Source: Podochytrium sp. JEL0797
Lineage: Eukaryota; Chytridiomycota; Chytridiomycetes; Chytridiales; Chytriomycetaceae
Direction: 5' to 3'
DNA: 17,344 nucleotides
Assembly: GCA_027596195.1 (NCBI GenBank)
Contig: JADGJG010000523.1
Coordinates: 1 to 17,344 of the forward strand
Positions 9,413 through 15,302 of the stretch are shown here, in pieces. The notes below the pieces were generated by a model. It ran no database searches and had not been told where the DNA came from. It saw nothing but the letters and a program-made list of their open reading frames with translations. The position numbers and the translations under genes were made by a program. Positions within the stretch are counted from its first letter, which is position 1; every line of letters begins with the position of its first letter.

Positions 9413-9418
9413 AATAAA
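9413..9418 (+). terminator. AATAAA polyadenylation signal of DNAAF3
   Basis: AATAAA lies 62 nt after the DNAAF3 stop and well before the TATA box of the next gene, so it fits as the poly(A) signal. Confidence 0.5.
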
Positions 9419-9610
9419 CAGCAGCATCCATCCTTCTAAAATTGCCAGATTTCGCTTTCGTTGGGGGCTCAATCCATCTTGGGCATGTGCCAGTGACGGC
9501 TTGTGACTCGAAATTGCCCCGATTTTTTCGTCCGATTTTTTTGCTCCGTGCAACATCGAGTCACCTCGTGCAGCCTCACAATGCATGAGTAAGTGTTCCC
9601 TAAAATTTCA

Positions 9611-9616
9611 TATAAA
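9611..9616 (+). promoter_or_regulatory. TATA box of the protoglobin gene
   Basis: TATAAA lies 49 nt upstream of the ATG at 9665. An alternative in-frame start at 9593 lies upstream of this box and so would be outside the transcript, which settles the choice of start. A TATA-like element also sits 52 nt before the ATG of the bZIP gene. Confidence 0.6.
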
Positions 9617-9664
9617 GAGGATCCACCCCTTCCTCTGCCTCCCAAAAAAAAAGCAAAAACTACA

Positions 9665-10420
9665 ATGGCTGCCAAACTCGAAATCGTCGACCGCGAGCGT
9701 CTCTACACCGACCTTATGTATCGCTTCGGATACGTCTCCAAGTTCGTGGACTTCAACGAAAGCGACATTGCTGCCATCAAAAACGCGGCCCCCCTCATCG
9801 CACCTCTCGTTCCCGTGATTGTTGACGCCGTGTATGACCATCTCTTCCAATTCGACTTGACCAAGGAGATCTTCCTCCAAAAGGGCGACGGCTTCAACCC
9901 CCACGTCCACATGCCCTCCAACCTCAACGAACTCACCGTCGAATCCGAACAAATCAAATTCCGCAAAGACTTCCTCGGGAAATACCTCGTCAAACTCGTC
10001 ACGGCCGAATACGACGCAAAGTTTGTCCAATACCTCGACCGCGTCGGTCGCATCCACACCAACACGCCCGGCAAAAAGTCCAGAATCAATGTCGAGTACA
10101 TTCACTGCAACGCGCTGTTTGGATGGTTGCACGGATTCCTCGCCGAGACGATCGACAACTTGCCCCAGCTTCAGGGTCCCGAGGTGGCTGCCGTGAGAGC
10201 CAAGACTTTGGGGGCTTTTAGCAAGCTTTTGTGGATCCAGAACGATTTCTTCGCCATGTATTATATGCGGGAATCTGAGCGATTCATTGGACATGACGGC
10301 GAGACCTCCAAGAAGGGTTTGACCTTGAAGAGCGTTGGGCTTGAGAGCGGAAAGGGACTGTTCACTGTTGCTGCTGTTGCCGCTGTCGCTGCTGCTGTTG
10401 CATTTAACCTGAGAAAGTAG
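9665..10420 (+). CDS. Protoglobin-family heme protein with C-terminal membrane tail
   Basis: A single uninterrupted exon encodes 251 residues. The sequence matches the fungal protoglobin / globin-coupled-sensor fold: VDRERLYTDLMYRFGYVSKF at the start, a VIVDAVYDHL helix, RKDFLGKYLVKL at 100-111, and VGRIHTN at 127-133, in which His131 is the likely proximal heme ligand. VEYIHCNALFGWL and LLWIQNDFFAMYYMRE follow. Protoglobins bind heme and small gases such as O2, NO and CO. No signalling output domain is attached. Residues 231-247 form a short Ala/Val-rich hydrophobic stretch (GLFTVAAVAAVAAAVAF) followed only by NLRK, which is the layout of a tail-anchored membrane protein. The ATG has a good context (ACAATGG) and lies just after a TATA box. 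Upstream is the 3' end of DNAAF3. Confidence 0.92.
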   Translation: MAAKLEIVDRERLYTDLMYRFGYVSKFVDFNESDIAAIKNAAPLIAPLVPVIVDAVYDHLFQFDLTKEIFLQKGDGFNPHVHMPSNLNELTVESEQIKFRKDFLGKYLVKLVTAEYDAKFVQYLDRVGRIHTNTPGKKSRINVEYIHCNALFGWLHGFLAETIDNLPQLQGPEVAAVRAKTLGAFSKLLWIQNDFFAMYYMRESERFIGHDGETSKKGLTLKSVGLESGKGLFTVAAVAAVAAAVAFNLRK

Positions 10421-10448
10421 ATCTCATTCCTTTCTTTTATTGATGCCT

Positions 10449-10454
10449 AATAAA
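10449..10454 (+). terminator. AATAAA polyadenylation signal of the protoglobin gene
   Basis: CCTAATAAAAAATG begins about 26 nt after the TAG stop, a usual place for a fungal poly(A) signal. Confidence 0.65.
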
Positions 10455-11176
10455 AAATGTTAAATTGTTCTATTTAAGTCTTATTGAACGGATTGCTCAA
10501 TATCGCTGGCTTCTGCCTTTGCTAACCACCCTTTATGAAGCAGTATGCAATTGGGAACGACACCGAACGAGACAAATTGCCCCCGGCGCTTCATGGCTTG
10601 TCAAGATTTCTCTGAGATTTCTCTCTTCAGATCGACACTCACAGAAGAAAATGCCGTTTTCGATACCTTATTTTCTCTTGAATCCGTTTTCTATATTTCT
10701 TATTTCGTTGACCTGGCGTCCATTTATTGATTATATCCATCACATGCTCTCCTCCACGGAAGGAATCTGAAAAATGCGTACCCCTCGTCTATAAATTAGA
10801 AGCATCACAAAAATACTCCTACTCGCACGCCATAAAAATGATAAAGAGATGCACTACAAAGATATCGACGCAAAATAAACTGATACATTGAAATCATTCA
10901 TTCCCTAGTTGTATTTTTGCGCTAACGTAAAAAAGAAATCTGCTCCCGCTTTTTTAGTGGTCAAATCTTAAGGCTTGGAGGCCATGAAACTCGTATAATT
11001 AACGCATGGATAAATTTGAAAGGTGCAAGTGACAAATTTGTCGTTTGAAGCTGGAATTAGGGGTGACAAATTCACTTTAAACCACAATCTTACAAATTAT
11101 GAAAAAGTATAGGTTCGACCACCCCGGCCAGCCCATTTCCCCCGCACGAATTTGTAATCCCTCCACCGGCGCCAAC
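10455..11176. other. Intergenic stretch upstream of the bZIP gene
   Basis: About 700 bp, AT-rich, without a supported gene. The open frames here (for example 10465-10770 plus) show no domain and a hydrophobic, low-information composition. The last part, from about 11100, is the proximal promoter of the bZIP gene. A degenerate copy of it recurs at 13328-13427, which suggests that the promoter travels with the gene when it duplicates. Confidence 0.45.
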
Positions 11177-11195
11177 TATAAATTCAGCGCGATAA
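11177..11195 (+). promoter_or_regulatory. TATA element of the bZIP gene, 19-bp repeated motif
   Basis: The sequence TATAAATTCAGCGCGATAA starts 57 nt before the ATG at 11234. It recurs perfectly at 13213-13231 and with one mismatch at 13384-13402. The first six bases are a TATA box; the GCGCGATAA part is close to where transcription would start. Its retention in the two decayed copies may be simple ancestry or may reflect a functional core promoter. Confidence 0.6.
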
Positions 11196-11233
11196 GGAGA
11201 AATTCTCTTTTATTCCAAGCTCAAGAACCAGTC

Positions 11234-12568
11234 ATGCCAGCATACTACCTCGATCCCGTCCACCGCTCTCAACTGCTCAAGAGACCTCACGATTTCATTG
11301 GCTGGCCATGCCTCTCTACCGACGACCACGATTGGGCGTCTCAAAAGCGTGCCAAACCAGGACGGAAGCGTATCAACCATGTGGACCCGGAGAACCCTCG
11401 TTTGGCCCAAAACCGCGAGAGCCAGCGCGCGTACCGTCAACGCCAGATCGACTACACGCGGCAACTTGAAGCCAAAGCGGTCGAGCTCATGGCCATCCTC
11501 GAATCTAAGGAAACAGAGCACACCTACGTGCTGGAAACCCTCGTCCCGGAAATCAAACAACTCACGGCCGAGAACGCGCAGCTACAGCAGGTCATTGACT
11601 TGTACATGTTCCAAAGCCAACAACAAGTGTGCCTCATGTGCATGAACCGCGCTACTTCATCGCCGACTCTACTCCTCCCCCTCGAACCAGCGTTGAATCA
11701 AACTCCTTCATGGAACCAGCTCCTCTCTCCAAACGGCCTCATGCCATCTCCTTCAAGCCCTACTTCTTCTCCAATGCCAGGGCTAACAACCAGTTCCGGT
11801 GCGCTCTCGTTGGGCTCCATCAGCGCGATGGCTTCTTCCAAAGAGCTGTTTGGCCCACTCAAAACCGAAAAGTTGATCACAGACCTCCAATCCGTGGATG
11901 AATTCGCCGTGAGCGAGTTTCTGCGCACCTATGAGGTATTTATAACTTTCTCTCGTTCAGATTCTCTTCTTTCAGCCTTTTAAACGATTTTTATTCGCTC
12001 AGGACATGACCAACCAAACCACGACCGCCACAATCAAACAATCCCTCCTCAACTTCATCACCGCCCGCCGCGCAATGCTCAACGCATGCACGTTACTCGA
12101 CCGCCAACGCGTTATTGGAGTCCTCGAAGAAGCCAAACAGTTCAACATGCCACACCACGACTTTGCGGTGAACTGCTTCGTGTCCACTTCTGAAGCAAAC
12201 CAGCGGATAGTTCCGAGCGCCTATCGAGTTGAAAGCATTGCCTTGTCGGTATCGGAACTGTTGAACAAGATTGAGGCGTTGAGTGGGGCAAAAGAACTGA
12301 TAGAGGAGATGGCTGATATTTGCGCGGTAAGCAAAAATGCGTTTGTATTTTGTTTTTTTCTCCGTTGAATGATGGCTGATTTTTTTATCTCGTTTGCCAG
12401 GATTCCAAGATGCATGATTATGAAAGCAATTGCTTCGTTCGATTCCTCCAAGTGCGCAACCAACTGCAATCCTTGTGCAAAACGACCGAAGATCGCCATC
12501 AACTGATGCTTGCCATGGAAGTAGGCCGCGCGAGTAACCGTCAGCATTTTGAAGGAGTCGAGAAATAA
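11234..12568 (+). CDS. bZIP transcription factor (Yap/Pap1-like basic region)
   Basis: Three exons (11234-11935, 12003-12326, 12401-12568) join at GT...AG introns of 67 and 74 nt to give 397 residues. The basic region lies at about 55-75; LAQNRESQRAYRQRQ contains the NxxxQxxxR contact pattern. This resembles the fungal Yap class, with Tyr where Yap proteins usually have Phe. A leucine-zipper-like coiled coil follows (about 76-122, with L78, L85, L110 and L117; the register is irregular in the middle). Then come a CLMC pair, a Ser/Pro-rich linker, and a helical C-terminal region with several cysteines but no domain I recognise. Yap-type factors often control oxidative-stress genes, and C-terminal cysteines can be redox sensors, but that role here is inference. 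The start at 11234 follows the TATA box at 11177; the in-frame ATG at 11099 lies upstream of it. Broken copies lie downstream. Confidence 0.9.
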
Positions 12569-12569
12569 A
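12564..12569 (+). terminator. AATAAA overlapping the bZIP stop codon
   Basis: The end of the gene reads GAGAAATAAAACG, so the TAA stop at 12566-12568 sits inside AATAAA, the same arrangement as at the end of TRM1. Confidence 0.4.
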
Positions 12570-12644
12570 ACGCTAGCAAATGTTTTTCTTTATATTTCTT
12601 GAATTTATTTTTTTATTATACTAAATCCCTCGTCAATTTTATCG

Positions 12645-12825
12645 CAGCTCAACGCATTCACGTTATGTGATTGCCAACCCGTTATCTGCGTCCTCGAGGA
12701 AGCCAAACGGTTCAACATGCCACACCACGACTTTGCGGTGAATTCATCCCCCTCCGGAATCAGAAGGGGTCAAAAGAATTGAGAGAGGAAATAGCTGAAT
12801 GCATCCTTCTTTCAACACACAGGAC
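12645..12825 (+). pseudogene. Broken copy of bZIP exon 2
   Basis: This DNA repeats parts of bZIP exon 2. Bases 12650-12742 match 12075-12172, including an exact AACATGCCACACCACGAC and TTTGCGGTGAA. Then, after a deletion of about 90 bp, GGGGTCAAAAGAATTGAGAG...ATAGCTGA matches 12286-12318. The copy has in-frame stops (for example TTATGTGA where the gene has TTACTCGA), no splice sites and no basic region. It is a dead partial duplicate lying just 80 bp after the functional gene. Confidence 0.85.
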
Positions 12826-13327
12826 TTCACTCGCAGGAATTCAAGAGTGCCACCAGTGCTTGCTGGTCTAGTTCCCTGATCAATGAAGCACCACCGATGG
12901 CAAAGCCTAAAGCAAATACGCATGACGCTGACTTGCAAAGTAATTTCAAGAACTGTTATGCACCCATTTTCATTTGTTTCGCGCAAGCGCCCGTCATCAA
13001 AAATGGCACAAGAATGGCAACGAACCAAATAATATTCAGAAACCATTCCAACGCCTTGCTCAGCGCATTAGGGTGGTTCGCGATTCCACAAACACCCACG
13101 CGCCTACAATACCTCCCTCACCTTCTTATTCGAAATATCGCAGAAATATCACACCCTTCGCACAATTAATCGACCATACGGCTTTACCAGCTGCAGTGAG
13201 ACTGAATAAAACTATAAATTCAGCGCGATAACGAGGCCATCTTCAACATATACTTTTATTAATGACATATTTGTTTTTTGAAGTCTGACAGGTGACTGAT
13301 TATAAAAATTACAAAATAGGATAAATT
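12826..13327. other. Diverged stretch between bZIP fragments
   Basis: No gene is supported. A CAGGAATTCAAGA near 12834 recalls the start of bZIP exon 3 (CAGGATTCCAAGA). The TATAAATTCAGCGCGATAA motif at 13213-13231 is an exact copy of the bZIP core promoter. The stretch is probably the worn remainder of one or more bZIP duplications, without coding capacity. Confidence 0.4.
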
Positions 13328-13493
13328 TCATGTTCGACAGTCCCCCAGCCTTTTTCCCCCGCGAGAATTGGTAAGGCGCCAACGATAAATTCAGCGCGAT
13401 AAAATGAATTCTTGTTTATCCGTGAACATGCCAGCCTACTGTATTTTACGAGAAAGAAGCGCGTTTCGAATTGTCAGATTTGTAAATCTTTGA
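13328..13493 (+). pseudogene. Broken copy of bZIP promoter and start
   Basis: The stretch aligns with 11110-11250: TTCGAC, CAGCC, TTTCCCCCGC, GGCGCCAAC, GATAAATTCAGCGCGATAA and then ATGCCAGCCTACT against ATGCCAGCATACT. The copied ATG (13428) opens a frame of only 21 residues that begins MPAY like the real protein, leaves homology at once and stops at 13491-13493. It confirms that the functional gene starts at 11234. Confidence 0.8.
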
Positions 13494-13502
13494 GAAAAAA
13501 AA

Positions 13503-13871
13503 TCACCTCCGTCTCCGCCTCAATTCATCAACTTCGAATTCGGCGTGTGCGAGTGCAATGGCCCAAAGCGTGTTTTCGATAAACACTGCCGACTTTGGAT
13601 CCCGCTCCATCCGAAACGCACGAGTCGCGTCGTCATACACAATCCTCCCACCACACCGAGAATTCGAACACTTGAACGTCTTGGAAGCGCCGATGCGAGA
13701 AATGCGGCCACAGAAGCACAGAATAGTGCTTCCGGCCTCCGTCAACAGCACCATCGATTTGATCTTGCCAACACGACTGGCGAAAATGTTTTCCGGGCTC
13801 ATCCCTTTCTCCTTGTAGTTGCCGTAACCTTTCCATGCGCCTTGGTTCTGAGACTTTTTGAACATCATCAT
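13503..13871 (-). pseudogene. C-terminal zinc-ribbon fragment resembling TnpB/Fanzor
   Basis: The frame gives 122 residues from MMMFKKSQNQG to a basic end. In order it shows GYGNYKEKGMSPENIF, a helix (RVGKIKSMVLLTEAGS), then a four-Cys ribbon LCFCGR...FKCSNSRCGG, then YDDATRAFRM. In TnpB and its eukaryotic relatives (Fanzor) a Gly-Asn stretch is followed by E-x-x-TS-x-x-C-x-x-CG, a second CxxC, and RD-x-N-A-A-R-N carrying the third RuvC aspartate. The order and spacing here fit, with Ser-Thr in place of Thr-Ser and Thr for the Asn. The RuvC-I and RuvC-II parts are absent, so no nuclease activity is expected. The frame follows directly, after a one-base slip, the Gly-rich linker of copy A. The similarity is judged by eye; another four-Cys ribbon family remains possible. 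Confidence 0.45.
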
Positions 13872-14884
13872 GGCGCCACCAACACCGCCGACAAGAACAA
13901 CCCCCCCAAACTGCCGACACCCACACCACCAACAGGACCATCACCAGCCTCCTCCAAGTCTTTGCAAATCGAAAACGACATGGTCATGGCCTTCAACAGC
14001 TCCATAAAGGCCTTCAATGTCACTTTCGGATCCTCCATGACTGCAATGCCCGTAAAGATGGCTGTTTTGTTATAAACGGTTTTCTCGCTTCACTTCGACT
14101 GGGGCAAGGTGCAGCAGATAATTGAAGATGGCATGTTGATGCGGAGACAACCCGTCAAGCTCAATGAGGATTTCGCACATGGCCACCCAGCACTCTTCCC
14201 GTTTCATAAATGGTCCCAACTCGACTCGAATTCCCTTGATCAAACAGAGCACATCGAAATCGACAAGTGGTTCACTGGAATCATGGAAACACCCATGGAT
14301 AATGTCGGCAAGGGAAGTAGATGTGATTCAAGATGTGATTCGATCTCTCTTGCATAAGCATCAAGATACCGACAATGTTCAGACTCATGGTTGTCCTTGA
14401 CATCAAACCTGCAAAGTGTGATGGGAGGATCAAACATGGGAGTCGCAATGTCGTAAAACGGGAAGACGCAGTAGATGGGATGTGCTAGTTTTCTTTTTCC
14501 AGCTGATTCCTTGTCAAGTTTGTCAAAGTCAATATTGTTGGAAGAGGCAGGCTTCTTGGTGGACTTGGCAGACTTGGCGGATTTGGCGGATTTGGCAGCT
14601 TCCCTTGAGGCGGAATCGGCTTTCGACTTGGCAGCAGCGGCAGCCTTGGCAGCCTCGGCAATCGTCTTGGTAGCGTCAGCCTTCTTGATGAAAGCCAAAA
14701 GTTGGGCAAAACTTCCGCCAGAATCAGCATACACGCGTGACAGAGTGTCCTTGTCGTCAAAGACAAAAGCCACATCGTTGAGCAGTCGTCCCACAATAAA
14801 GTGGCGAAGGGTCTTGAGAGGCCCCTCGATAACCAGCCACCATGAGAGAATCCAACTGCTCCAGCCTCCATGGCCTTCACCCAC
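13872..14884 (-). pseudogene. Tandem copy A of the Gly-linker gene, disrupted
   Basis: This DNA aligns over nearly its whole length with 16380-17330 (copy B). Compared with B it has these lesions: about 22 bp missing near 14830-14848 (frameshift), one base missing near 14322, a Tyr codon changed to TAA at 14072-14070, two bases missing near 14062, and a G run (C run 13901-13907 on plus) one base out of frame with what follows. The KSAK repeat block (14559-14600) is shorter and interrupted. The Gly-rich linker is only about 25 codons against about 120 in B. It then joins the zinc-ribbon frame instead of the C-terminal domain of B. Five independent breaks make a functional protein very unlikely. 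Confidence 0.8.
14559..14600 (-). repeat. 9-bp repeats (Lys-Ser-Ala) in copy A
   Basis: Short imperfect direct repeats of a 9-bp unit (plus strand TTGGCGGAC and variants) encode KSA-type triplets on the minus strand. Copy B has a related but more uniform run at 16991-17038. Confidence 0.6.
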
Positions 14885-15289
14885 TCATCCCTCCCAACAC
14901 CACCACCGACTTTGGGAAGATCACTGATTTCAACATTCGGGTAATTCGCATTCGCGTGTGGATCGGCAAGTCGAAGAAGCAGAGCCAGCGTCTGCATGTC
15001 TTTCCAAGAGGCCCCGCCTCGATTGGAGAGTCGGCCGAGGTCGTACACAATCGAGTGGAAAGATTCCAGGCCTTCAGCTGGGCCAAACGAAAACACGGTT
15101 CGGAGCAAACGAAGTAGGTGGTCCGGAGTTTGAGCCAATGAAACCGCGAGATTCTCGATGTTGTTTGTTTGGCGAAAGTCGGCCGAGCCGTAATATCGTG
15201 AGACGCTTGCGGCCACAGACATGTTGCGCACGTTTGGCACATCCTGTAGGTCATCCTCGCGAAGTTCAGCGAGAATCTTCTCATGGATC
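14849..15289 (-). CDS. Open block between copies B and A, probable 3' exon of B
   Basis: The minus strand is open and protein-like from IHEKILAELREDDLQD, through SRYYGSADFRQTNN, LLRLLRTVFSFGPAEGLESF and SWKDMQTLALLLRLAD, to GRDEWVKAMEAGAVGFSH. The last part equals the first residues of copy B at the window edge. Upstream, a 62-nt segment 15350-15289 begins GTGTTT and ends CCGCAAG after a pyrimidine-rich run. Removing it joins the ankyrin-like end of B (AIKNGNH) in phase to IHEKIL. So this block may be the continuation of gene B, running into the decayed copy A, rather than a separate gene. I do not recognise the domain. The exon join is an inference from phase and splice signals. Confidence 0.45.
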
Positions 15290-15302
15290 TTGCGGAAGAG
15301 AT

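Noticed and set aside
9593..9664. Upstream in-frame ATG extending the protoglobin by 24 residues
   Set aside because: It lies upstream of the TATA box at 9611, and the extra residues (PPLPLPPKKK) are not globin-like.
9608..10294. Minus-strand open frame of 228 codons across the protoglobin gene
   Set aside because: It lies wholly antisense to a clearly conserved coding region and shows no domain of its own; codon bias of the real gene keeps the opposite frame open.
10465..10770. Plus-strand frame of 101 codons after the protoglobin gene
   Set aside because: Hydrophobic but with no repeated or conserved motif, beginning within the 3' region of the previous gene; most likely chance.
11099..11233. 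Upstream in-frame ATG extending the bZIP protein by 45 residues
   Set aside because: The extension spans the TATA box at 11177 and would lie upstream of transcription; the decayed copy at 13328 shows the same layout with the ATG at the later position.
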